A stretch of DNA of 26,329 nucleotides, from positions 3,928 through 30,256 of the IMG/VR virus record IMGVR_UViG_3300002231_001523. One strand, 5' to 3'. This document shows, piece by piece, positions 6,946-13,438 of this stretch (within the stretch, counting starts at the first letter, position 1; each line of letters starts with the position of its first letter). The notes under the pieces were generated by a model that had not been told where the DNA came from, made no database searches, and worked only from the letters and a program-made list of their open reading frames with translations. The DNA comes from a virus. A program made the position numbers and the translations under genes.

Positions 6946-7499
6946 CGTATTGTTTTTCCTAATGTGCCAATCATGATTTTCTTCTTCCACTTTCCACCGT
7001 GTAGTAAACGTTCGTACTCGTATTCGTTGACCGGCCTAATTTCCTGCCCCCTAGGTTCAAAAAATGCTATCACCTGGTCTGCCGGGATTGCCATAGAGTA
7101 TAACACCTCATCACCCAATTGCCTTTCTAAGAATCTTAAAAAATTGCCACTGATCTCCATAAATGCTCGTCCACGTAAAATATCGTCTTTCATCATCTGG
7201 GCAAGATGCTTCTTACCGTCTGTGCTACCATCGGTGGCCACAGCGGCAATCTTCCGACCCCCGGTATCCTTGTACATGGCGACAGTTTTAATATCGTTGC
7301 CCCGACGAAAGATCTTCCACATAGGTATGTTCAGCATGTCTTTGGGATTCATGAAACCTTTGCTCATTATGCCACCAATGTCGGCATATGCTGCTTGCAA
7401 CATTCTGTATACGACCTCGGCGTGTAATAATTTTCGCTTATCGTCCCCAGGAAGGAGATTTTCATAGGTTTCGTATAGTGTGACTTCATGTATTTTCAT
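6942..7499 (-). CDS. Conserved-looking phage protein of unknown function, 185 aa
   Basis: An alpha/beta protein of 185 residues. Its parts are an N-terminal helix (KRKLLHAEVVYRMLQAAYADIGG), strands such as IKTVAMYKDTGGRKIAAVATDGS, then KKHLAQMMKDDILRGRAFMEISG and a C-terminal PVNEYEYERLLHGGKWKKKIM. The strand-turn-strand-helix pattern resembles GNAT acetyltransferase-like folds, but no acetyl-CoA signature is clear, so I do not assign one. It sits between the glycosyltransferase and the fibre genes. A late-type motif ends 5 bases before the ATG, so a transcript from it would be nearly leaderless. Confidence 0.75.
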   Translation of the reverse strand: MKIHEVTLYETYENLLPGDDKRKLLHAEVVYRMLQAAYADIGGIMSKGFMNPKDMLNIPMWKIFRRGNDIKTVAMYKDTGGRKIAAVATDGSTDGKKHLAQMMKDDILRGRAFMEISGNFLRFLERQLGDEVLYSMAIPADQVIAFFEPRGQEIRPVNEYEYERLLHGGKWKKKIMIGTLGKTIR

Positions 7500-7504
7500 A
7501 CATA

Positions 7505-7512
7505 TATTTATC
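7505..7512 (-). promoter_or_regulatory. Late-type promoter motif (ATTCTTTAGATAAATATA)
   Basis: GATAAATA inside an 18-base stretch (7504-7521) also found upstream of 8549. It is very close to the ATG at 7497-7499, so transcription would start at about the start codon. Either the mRNA is leaderless or the promoter mainly serves the fibre genes downstream. Confidence 0.6.
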
Positions 7513-7545
7513 TAAAGAATCCAGATAGTGGGGGTGTAATCGTGA

Positions 7546-8088
7546 TCAGCTTTTCTTAGAGTGGCAGTAACTGTCTCCGTGACGGCGCCACACGTACCCG
7601 ACGATAGGTAATATTTTTGCTAGATGACCGTCATCCTTCATCGCCTGTTTTAGATTATATTCACAGAATTTTTTATCTTTCATAACATGCAAATATTTTT
7701 CAACCTTATCTCGTCGGAAGACGATAATATGGTGCAGCATATCCCAGTGGTTCTTATCCTTTCTACACAGGCGGTCAATATCAGGGGAAATGATCTCCCC
7801 ACCGCTGGAAATCTGTTCGAACGAGCCGACCGCAGCATAGTGGGGGTCGGCTTCTAAGAACGCAAGGCACCGCTCAAAGGTGCCGGCTAGAACATAATCA
7901 TCATCATCGACGAAACTAACATATTTTTTCGTCCCCAGCGCAAATCCGGCCACACGATTCTCGGCGATGGATTTTCCTCCTGCCTTAAAACAGTGCGTGG
8001 TGCAGATTTCCTGTGGGATACTATTTAACGCTTGCCTAAGCCATTCTTCGTTAGGATCGTCTCGTTCTATTATATGGACATCAATCAC
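7546..8088 (-). CDS. GT2-type glycosyltransferase, 180 aa
   Basis: A short GT-A fold enzyme. It has an opening strand (MIDVHIIERDDPNEEWL), an AENRVAGFALG segment (residues 42-52, the ARN.G position of family GT2), and a DDDD motif at residues 61-64 (YVSFVDDDDYVLAGTF). That motif should bind the divalent metal and nucleotide-sugar phosphate. At 180 residues it holds little beyond the catalytic core. The start is GTG (8086-8088), overlapping the TGA of the structural gene upstream. Being embedded among virion genes suggests it glycosylates virion protein or DNA, or alters host surface sugar; the acceptor cannot be read from sequence. Confidence 0.8.
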   Translation of the reverse strand: MIDVHIIERDDPNEEWLRQALNSIPQEICTTHCFKAGGKSIAENRVAGFALGTKKYVSFVDDDDYVLAGTFERCLAFLEADPHYAAVGSFEQISSGGEIISPDIDRLCRKDKNHWDMLHHIIVFRRDKVEKYLHVMKDKKFCEYNLKQAMKDDGHLAKILPIVGYVWRRHGDSYCHSKKS

Positions 8089-8549
8089 GCAAGAGTGATA
8101 GTATTGATACGGACATCGGCTGTCCCATCGTCTGTAGTGGATCTTACAAACGATAAATCGACACCAGCGAAAGTGAGAGGAATAGTTACCTGATATGTGC
8201 CTATAGCCACTGTGCCGGAGATTGTAGAATCGCTGCCGATGACTGCATTGTTAGTATCATATACCCGCCATATGATACCACCGAATGATAAACCTTCAGG
8301 TAAATTAAAATTAATAGTAATGGAGGTATATGTGTTACCGACGTGCCACGTACCTAACGGCTCGACAGATGCATCATACGAAAAATCTCCAACATATAAG
8401 AAACCACTCCCGTCGACTACATATCCTACTTTTGGCTGGAACGGTTGGACCGGTCCTCCTGATGGTGCAGTGAAAGCGGTTGCCGCTTCGGATATTATTA
8501 TTTTACTATCAGGTATGTTTATAGACCCGCTATTTATGTTAATAGCCAT
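8085..8549 (-). CDS. Beta-rich virion structural protein, 154 aa
   Basis: Begins MAININSGSINIPDSKIIIS, similar to the opening of the large LamG fibre (MPIKITSGNLIL). A Pro/Gly linker follows, then an all-beta domain (TSITINFNLPEGLSF, IIWRVYDTNNAVIG, TYQVTIPLTFAGVDL) ending in the strand DVRINTITLA. AGGAGG 7 bases before the ATG and a late-type promoter at 8576-8583 indicate strong late expression. A fibre accessory or capsid/tail decoration protein is likely; I recognise no specific family. Confidence 0.75.
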   Translation of the reverse strand: MAININSGSINIPDSKIIISEAATAFTAPSGGPVQPFQPKVGYVVDGSGFLYVGDFSYDASVEPLGTWHVGNTYTSITINFNLPEGLSFGGIIWRVYDTNNAVIGSDSTISGTVAIGTYQVTIPLTFAGVDLSFVRSTTDDGTADVRINTITLA

Positions 8550-8575
8550 GTCGTGCCTCCTATTTCTATTTATTA

Positions 8576-8583
8576 TATTTATC
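8576..8583 (-). promoter_or_regulatory. Late-type promoter motif (ATTCTTTAGATAAATATA)
   Basis: GATAAATA within the same 18-base string found at 7504-7521. Transcription would start near 8569, leaving a 20-base leader that contains AGGAGG before the ATG at 8549. This is the best-placed late-type site in the window. Confidence 0.75.
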
Positions 8584-8591
8584 TAAAGAAT

Positions 8592-9179
8592 TTAAATATG
8601 GAGGTTGTTGTAGGCGTACTCTAAATGTTGTAAGTATTGAGATGGATCTTCTAATCTGTGGCCGCCGGTAACATATTTTAATGCACACCTGTTTGACCCA
8701 ATTTGGTCCTCCACTGTGCGAGGATCAACTACATCATCGTCTGTCGCGACGATAGCAGTGATGGGTAAATTGACCTTGTCTGTGTCTATATGATATTTTT
8801 TAAGTTTCTTCCTCTGATGATTAGCAAAGTGTCTTGTCAACCCACTCTTATAATCTAGGAAATCACCGATGTATTTTTCACTGCTTGTGTAAGCATCGAG
8901 CGCAGGATTCAGCAAGAATAAAGTGGAGGATTTTAATTGATTCGCCATCCACCGTGCCCAAAAGCCTCCGAAGGATATACCGGCGATGAACAGGTAATCT
9001 TCCCCATTTACAGCGTCTACGATGGTCTTAGCCGTTTTATCAGGATTCGTATAGTCGTACGTGGGGGTTATGACCTCAACACCTTTAGCTTCAAAATGAG
9101 CTCTGATTTGGTTAACAGTGGTCGATTCGTTGCCATTGCCTCCCCACCCGTGCAGTGCTAATACTTTTTGTTCAATCAT
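8592..9179 (-). CDS. YqiA-like alpha/beta hydrolase (esterase), 195 aa
   Basis: A compact alpha/beta hydrolase. LHGWGGN (residues 9-15) forms the oxyanion-side loop, and GISFGGF (67-73) the nucleophile elbow with Ser69. LLNPAL follows, then IVATDDDVVDPR (about 143-154) holding the catalytic Asp, and GGHRLED with His174. The layout matches the small UPF0227/YqiA esterases rather than lipases with lids. It has no signal peptide, so it acts in the cytoplasm; the substrate is unknown. It stands alone behind its own host-type promoter P4, between late virion genes and the lipoprotein group, which marks it as independently expressed cargo. Confidence 0.82.
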   Translation of the reverse strand: MIEQKVLALHGWGGNGNESTTVNQIRAHFEAKGVEVITPTYDYTNPDKTAKTIVDAVNGEDYLFIAGISFGGFWARWMANQLKSSTLFLLNPALDAYTSSEKYIGDFLDYKSGLTRHFANHQRKKLKKYHIDTDKVNLPITAIVATDDDVVDPRTVEDQIGSNRCALKYVTGGHRLEDPSQYLQHLEYAYNNLHI

Positions 9180-9211
9180 GATATTCTCGATGTTAGTTAA
9201 TTTATGTGTAT

Positions 9212-9240
9212 ATTATAACATGATAAAGTGGTAATGTCAA
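9212..9240 (-). promoter_or_regulatory. Host-type promoter P4 (TTGACA-17-TATAAT)
   Basis: Perfect TTGACA (9235-9240) and TATAAT (9212-9217), 17-base spacer starting ttaCCAC. The TGA inside TTGACA is the stop codon of the lipoprotein gene at 9237-9491. It drives the esterase. Confidence 0.92.
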
Positions 9241-9491
9241 TCACATTCTTTCCACTTAGCTTTTGCGTTACAATTAAAACTAACTAATTCCATGTGTTTT
9301 GTTATCAACAGCGATGAAGTACCTATCGAGAAAAATCCTTGATTTCTTGCATCCCACTCAAGGTAACATTGCTGATATCGGTTATCCTGTTCTTTCTTAT
9401 CATTAACAGGACACATACCTTCGTTCCACGGAGTAGTTGAACATCCAGTTAGCACTAGGATTAAAATTAGTTGCAGTGCTTTCTTTTGCAT
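9237..9491 (-). CDS. Small lipoprotein, 84 aa
   Basis: The N-terminus MQKKALQLILILVLTGC is a typical lipoprotein signal with lipobox LTGC and Cys17 as the lipidated residue. The residue after Cys is Ser, so outer-membrane sorting is expected in a Gram-negative host. The mature part (about 67 residues) has four further Cys, giving possible disulfides. The start lies 25 bases inside the preceding lipoprotein gene, so translation is probably coupled. Phage lipoproteins can block receptors or act as outer spanins; nothing here decides between these. Confidence 0.8.
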   Translation of the reverse strand: MQKKALQLILILVLTGCSTTPWNEGMCPVNDKKEQDNRYQQCYLEWDARNQGFFSIGTSSLLITKHMELVSFNCNAKAKWKECD

Positions 9492-9763
9492 TTGTGAGGC
9501 TTACCGTGTCGTCTATGGGGTTTAGGACGTGGTTTATAAATTGGCTTAGGTTTTGGCTTCGCATATCTATAAGGAGTACGATATCTGTATATATACGAAT
9601 CGTAGTAATATCTGTGAGTGTAATATATTCCACGAGTGTTGTATTTGTATCTAATGTGTGTATCGTATGCATTGTATGTTCTGTTGCGGTATGATGATTC
9701 TACAACATAGTAACATCCAGTTAACATAAACGACATTAATGTAATTAAAATTAGTTTCTTCAT
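9467..9763 (-). CDS. Tyr-rich, Lys/Pro/His-tailed lipoprotein, 98 aa
   Basis: I start the gene at the ATG at 9761-9763, since MKKLILITLMSFMLTGC is a textbook lipoprotein signal (lipobox LTGC, Cys17). The frame is open to 9817, but that part lies in the preceding gene. The mature chain is strongly biased: 17 Tyr among residues 18-67, with many Arg, then a KPKPKP/KPRPKP stretch and a His/Lys/Cys-rich end (HRRHGKPHKCKRKHCN). It looks like an extended, basic surface-exposed tether. The gene overlaps the next lipoprotein by 25 bases and follows the metzincin by 8. Function unknown. Confidence 0.78.
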   Translation of the reverse strand: MKKLILITLMSFMLTGCYYVVESSYRNRTYNAYDTHIRYKYNTRGIYYTHRYYYDSYIYRYRTPYRYAKPKPKPIYKPRPKPHRRHGKPHKCKRKHCN

Positions 9764-9771
9764 AATATTAT

Positions 9772-10842
9772 TTACCTGAATTCTGCTATAATATGGGCAG
9801 TTTCCATGATTCTCCATGCATTGTTAGAGGAATATTGTCCTTGGCTGTATCCTTCCTCTGCAAAATACAGCTCTCGCTTACAAGATCTTGCCATTACTGT
9901 ACACGAAAATGCATCTTGATATGCATGTGCGTACGAATATTCGTTGCTTATTGTTGGGTCAACATAAAATGTTTGGAGGTCGTGCTGTAGTCCAAATATA
10001 TGAAATAGTTCGTGTGTAAAAACATAATCATCAGTGTATAACATAGTTTCATTCACGTAACCATATGCTGTCTGTTCGATTTCATCATATGCAAATAAAT
10101 TTCTAAACGTGTGTCTATCAGAGTCGACAAATATTTTCCCTGTGCCACCCGATGGATAAGGGCCTCCGACAATAGCCATCACGATATCTGCTTTGTACTC
10201 GTCGCGCAATGTTTGGATATATTCGTCTTCTGCTAGGGCTGTCACTGCTAATGTGTTATCGCCCGGATAGTTAAAATTGGAAGGCATTTTGACCATTGTT
10301 ACGTTAAGATGTACATAGTTCTCTAAGTAGCTATTATACAATGCTTGGTTGGAATCAGCGACAGATCCTGTGATTCTGTCACGTAGAGATTCTTCACTAC
10401 CGTCTGCTAAGATAGTGTTATCATCGTATACAACCATTATATCTACCTGTGCTGGTGAAGGTGGTATCGGTGGCGTCCAATGCACTAACAACCACTCACC
10501 AGGATCGCCACAGCCAAGGTCATCACAAGCGGTTATGCGATGACTATATGTGCCTGGGCGATATTTAAAACCAGTGGTGGATTTTGTCTTGTCAAATAAG
10601 ATAACGTTAGAAGATGTTTCGATGGGGTATTGATAATCAGTGACCACTGTAGACGTTGTGCGAGTTTCAACAATATAGTAGGTGGCATTACTAGCCTTTG
10701 GCCACTGTAACGTGTAGACACCTTGTCCGTTACTAATCGCCTCAAATTCGTACACGACAGCCTCAGGCTCTTCGAAATAGCCTCCACCGTCTCCACACCC
10801 CGAGATCACCACCGTGATCAAAATTAAAATATATCTTATCAT
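9772..10842 (-). CDS. Metzincin zinc metalloprotease lipoprotein, 356 aa
   Basis: The start ATG at 10840-10842 overlaps the previous stop (ATGA) and has GGAAG at the right distance. A lipoprotein signal follows (MIRYILILITVVISGC, Cys16; next residue Gly). Residues about 30-125 look like a fibronectin III-type beta domain (VYTLQWPKASNATYYIVET). The protease domain starts near 131 (VDIMVVYDDNT). HELFHIFGLQHD at 277-288 is the metzincin zinc site HExxHxxGxxHD, with Glu278 catalytic. CTVMARSC about 26 residues later fits the Met-turn. The layout recalls reprolysin-like/M72-type secreted proteases. It should be membrane-anchored in the host envelope, and its substrate is unknown. No pro-domain with a cysteine switch is visible. 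Confidence 0.88.
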   Translation of the reverse strand: MIRYILILITVVISGCGDGGGYFEEPEAVVYEFEAISNGQGVYTLQWPKASNATYYIVETRTTSTVVTDYQYPIETSSNVILFDKTKSTTGFKYRPGTYSHRITACDDLGCGDPGEWLLVHWTPPIPPSPAQVDIMVVYDDNTILADGSEESLRDRITGSVADSNQALYNSYLENYVHLNVTMVKMPSNFNYPGDNTLAVTALAEDEYIQTLRDEYKADIVMAIVGGPYPSGGTGKIFVDSDRHTFRNLFAYDEIEQTAYGYVNETMLYTDDYVFTHELFHIFGLQHDLQTFYVDPTISNEYSYAHAYQDAFSCTVMARSCKRELYFAEEGYSQGQYSSNNAWRIMETAHIIAEFR

Positions 10843-11180
10843 ATCGTCTTCCATGGATTCTGTTCGGCATTGGTCAGAGCATAATTATAGCTCGATCGCA
10901 AGATGCCCGGTTCTAACGTTTCGAGATGCTCGGGGGTCAGTGCGTTATTCAAGAGGTGAAAGGTATCTGTCACGTCCTTGCACTTATCGACATTGTGCCA
11001 CCACCCGGTCTTGGCAATGTGCATGGCATGTTCTTCGCTGTATGCCACCACGTTAATGTTGGACGGCGATCCAGTTACAGTGGCAAGATAGACGTATTTC
11101 TTCCCCCGCAATTTATCAAAGAATTCGTCTTCACCAGTCAAATAATTGCTCGGAGGGACTCTGCCCAAAAGTGTACTCAT
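10839..11180 (-). CDS. Hypothetical protein, 113 aa
   Basis: A 113-residue protein with a central KKYVYLATVTGSPSNINVVAYS segment, a helix carrying AMHIAKTGWWHNVDKC, and a C-terminal LTPEHLETL. It overlaps the methylase-like gene upstream by 50 bases and the protease gene downstream by 4, so it is probably translated by coupling. The ATG at 11178-11180 has GGA 7 bases upstream. I recognise no domain. Because it follows the motif-I methylase fragment so closely, it may act with it, but this is only positional. Confidence 0.7.
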   Translation of the reverse strand: MSTLLGRVPPSNYLTGEDEFFDKLRGKKYVYLATVTGSPSNINVVAYSEEHAMHIAKTGWWHNVDKCKDVTDTFHLLNNALTPEHLETLEPGILRSSYNYALTNAEQNPWKTI

Positions 11181-11571
11181 ATGTTAATCCATCTTTACAC
11201 AAAATATTATTATTTAGTGTTTCACGATTCTCTACCGTATCCCCTGCTATTGCTAACAGACGCTTACGACAATCATCGACATTATCTGCCATGAGATCAG
11301 CACCATAAATACTCGACAGTACGCTGTCGTGACCCATCTCCTTCTTCACGATTGCCACCGATGCTAAAAATTGACCATTACCACAGGTAGGATCTAAGAA
11401 AGTCCTGCCATCTTCCCACATTTCGTCCGGCAGCTCTTCGAGCATCTCGAGCACCAGTTTGGTCGGTGTAAACACCTCCCCGTATTTGTCCGATCGTTCT
11501 TGACTGCGTACTAAGATTGTGTCTTTTGATTCTTTGAAACAGATGTCTTTAATATTTTGTAGTATTTTCAT
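11131..11571 (-). CDS. Adenine DNA methyltransferase-like protein, SAM-binding part, 146 aa
   Basis: Residues 29-40 (KYGEVFTPTKLV) are the motif X region of gamma-type N6-adenine methylases. FLDPTCGNGQFL (58-69) is motif I, the SAM-binding loop, and SIYGADLMADNVDDCRKRL the motif II region. The protein then ends without the catalytic NPPY motif IV. Full-length enzymes of this class are much longer, so this is either a SAM-binding subunit or a degenerate methylase. The gene begins one base after the stop of a protein that has NPPY but no visible motif I. No ribosome binding site is clear. Confidence 0.8.
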   Translation of the reverse strand: MKILQNIKDICFKESKDTILVRSQERSDKYGEVFTPTKLVLEMLEELPDEMWEDGRTFLDPTCGNGQFLASVAIVKKEMGHDSVLSSIYGADLMADNVDDCRKRLLAIAGDTVENRETLNNNILCKDGLTYEYTFGQSPSEQLFDW

Positions 11572-11572
11572 A

Positions 11573-12634
11573 TTATTTATAATGAGGTAATAATTTTGCC
11601 ATCGATAAGCTAACGGTGTGTGTTTTTTTAAGTTTTAACATTTGTCTTGTTTGACAGGCAATTTCATCAGATGTTAACCAATTAGATAATCGTTCAGCAT
11701 CTTTTTTAGAAGTTGCATCTAACGCCCATACTCCGTACCCCCATGGTTTATACGGTGCTTTTACAATATGTGTGTTAAATATGCCATTATAAGGGTTTTG
11801 CCCAACCAATACTAACCATTTAGCATTTGTTTTCATTTTTTGAGGAAGTGGTTTATTAAACACTGAATTTGATATATGTTCTATCCTTGGACCATCTCGG
11901 TGGAGTGACACTATACATTCTGTACCGTTAATATCATAATTTGATTTTTTACTAAACTCCAAAGAACCTTGTCGAGGTTCTAATCTTTTATGTGTGGGGT
12001 GTATCGGTTTATAATTAACTAACACATCTTCTTTTTTAGCTACAAAATTACAAGTGTCTTTATTTGAAATAATGTATCGTATTTCTTTTAATCCTATATT
12101 TTTAAAATCATTTATAACATTTCTCGAAATATGCTGTGAGTGTTTTTTAATAAGTGTATTGTGAGATTTTAATTTAGGATGTTCTGAATCTAAATTACAC
12201 GGCAATAATAATATAGTTGTTGTAGCCATAGGTAACGTTTTTTTATAGAAATTAGTATAAATCAACTTGCTACCGTCATTATACGGCGGGTTTCCCACAA
12301 CTGCGTCAAAATCCATGGCATTTACCTCCTTTAATAATACATATTTATAATTTAATTTTTTAGCAATTATTGCTGTTTCTTTACAGTATTTATCTGTGGT
12401 AATGACAACATTCTTTATTTTCCGATTATATAGTGTTGTTGCAAACTCGATTGAAAACAATACTAAATAAGATTCAATGCCTTTCGGATCACCCACTTTG
12501 TCGAGTATTTCTTCGACTAAACATTTCGGAGTGTAATGACTGTTATTGTTAGAAAATTTATGACCATCGTTATTGCGTAACCTTGCAATAATTATATCTA
12601 ATTCATCGGCTAATGTTATATTCCAGTCTGTCAT
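11573..12634 (-). CDS. N6-adenine DNA methyltransferase-like protein with NPPY, 353 aa
   Basis: Carries SHYTPKCLVEEILDKVGD (32-49, motif X-like) and FDAVVGNPPYND (109-120), motif IV of N6-adenine methylases, whose NPPY binds the flipped adenine. A C-terminal region (about 220-353) follows that resembles the target-recognition part of Eco57I/type I-like enzymes. The expected motif I (FxDPxCGxGxF) between these is absent: residues 50-65 read KGIESYLVLFSIEFAT. SAM may therefore come via the neighbouring 146-residue protein, or the enzyme is inactive. The gene has its own promoter P5 and no obvious ribosome binding site. It is visibly more AT-rich than its neighbours, which suggests separate acquisition. 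Confidence 0.8.
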   Translation of the reverse strand: MTDWNITLADELDIIIARLRNNDGHKFSNNNSHYTPKCLVEEILDKVGDPKGIESYLVLFSIEFATTLYNRKIKNVVITTDKYCKETAIIAKKLNYKYVLLKEVNAMDFDAVVGNPPYNDGSKLIYTNFYKKTLPMATTTILLLPCNLDSEHPKLKSHNTLIKKHSQHISRNVINDFKNIGLKEIRYIISNKDTCNFVAKKEDVLVNYKPIHPTHKRLEPRQGSLEFSKKSNYDINGTECIVSLHRDGPRIEHISNSVFNKPLPQKMKTNAKWLVLVGQNPYNGIFNTHIVKAPYKPWGYGVWALDATSKKDAERLSNWLTSDEIACQTRQMLKLKKTHTVSLSMAKLLPHYK

Positions 12635-12666
12635 TTTAAACTCGTGTGTTTATTTAATATACATGT

Positions 12667-12695
12667 ATTATAACACAGGGAAGTGGCAATGTCAA
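12667..12695 (-). promoter_or_regulatory. Host-type promoter P5 (TTGACA-17-TATAAT)
   Basis: Perfect TTGACA (12690-12695) and TATAAT (12667-12672), 17-base spacer starting ttgCCAC. The TGA in TTGACA is the stop codon of the nuclease gene. It starts a unit at the NPPY methylase. Confidence 0.92.
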
Positions 12696-13438
12696 GCATT
12701 GTATAATTCTATTTCCTTTTGTATACTTTCTGCTTCTGGATCAGGTCTTGGATTATATTGTAATTTAGATAATCCTAATTTTTGTCTAAAGTTATTCCAA
12801 AACTCAGTATTATCTTTTGTCATTTTTTGGATTCTGTTAAAGTTAATAACTTCAATTTCTTTAAACGTATTATTATCTAATTTATAGTGCAAATCTTTAC
12901 CCGATGTAACTAACAAGAACCTTGCCTGATATGCTTGTCCGTTTGCTCTGGCATGACCCTGTGCGTTACCATAGAAGTTCATTATTCTACTACCGTCGTT
13001 TGTGTAAAATTCTTTAACTGGATTAAATGTTGCTTTTACCTGTATATAAACTCCACTACCTTCGTTGGTTTTCTTAGTAACAATACCTTTGTATATCTTG
13101 CTTTTAATTGACTTTGCAGTTAAATCGTAGCCCGTATCTTCTTGTTCGAACGCAACGTCATCTAATGATTTTACATCTGTTAAATTGAACTGTTGGCCGA
13201 ATGTTTCTAAAAATGATTCACTTAATGCCTCGAATCCAGCACCGAAATATCTCGGTGCTGCTAGTTTACCAATAAATTCACTATCTTCGTCGTAGTCGTC
13301 TAATCGAGCAACTTCACGATATGGTATACGTGCTTCATTTACGTTGGATTGTTTTTTAAGTACCTTCATGAATGATTTTAAGTCGTCGACCTTCTCGAAA
13401 TCATCTTTTCCAATACAATATTTAAACCAACTATGCAT
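12692..13438 (-). CDS. Mrr-like PD-(D/E)XK nuclease, 248 aa
   Basis: Start chosen at the ATG at 13436-13438, which overlaps the helicase stop by 8 bases and has GGAG 9 bases upstream; the frame is open to 13513 inside the helicase gene. The core shows an N-terminal helix (FGAGFEALSESFLETFG, Glu70), then GYDL with Asp105 and YIQVKAT with Gln133/Lys135. This is the D...QxK form of the PD-(D/E)XK site found in Mrr-type restriction nucleases. A further conserved-looking region (GHARANGQAYQARFLLVTSG) follows. Overlap with the DEAH helicase implies a joint machine, as in type III or type ISP restriction enzymes. Cleavage specificity is unknown. Confidence 0.8.
   Translation of the reverse strand: MHSWFKYCIGKDDFEKVDDLKSFMKVLKKQSNVNEARIPYREVARLDDYDEDSEFIGKLAAPRYFGAGFEALSESFLETFGQQFNLTDVKSLDDVAFEQEDTGYDLTAKSIKSKIYKGIVTKKTNEGSGVYIQVKATFNPVKEFYTNDGSRIMNFYGNAQGHARANGQAYQARFLLVTSGKDLHYKLDNNTFKEIEVINFNRIQKMTKDNTEFWNNFRQKLGLSKLQYNPRPDPEAESIQKEIELYNA

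Noticed and set aside
6942-7499. GNAT acetyltransferase for the 185-residue protein.
   Set aside because: The secondary-structure pattern is suggestive, but the acetyl-CoA binding signature (R/QxxGxG/A) is not visible.
9237-9763. The overlapping lipoprotein genes as an inner/outer spanin pair.
   Set aside because: Both products have lipoboxes and neither has an inner-membrane anchor with a coiled-coil periplasmic domain, as an inner spanin would.
11574-11581. TATAAATA on the minus strand just before the 146-residue methylase-like gene.
   Set aside because: It is made by the last codons (HYK and TAA) of the previous gene and would place the start point inside the next coding region.
12387-12394. 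GATAAATA within the NPPY methylase gene.
   Set aside because: It lies deep inside coding sequence (Asp-Lys-Tyr codons) with no gene start nearby; a similar in-gene match occurs near 22350.
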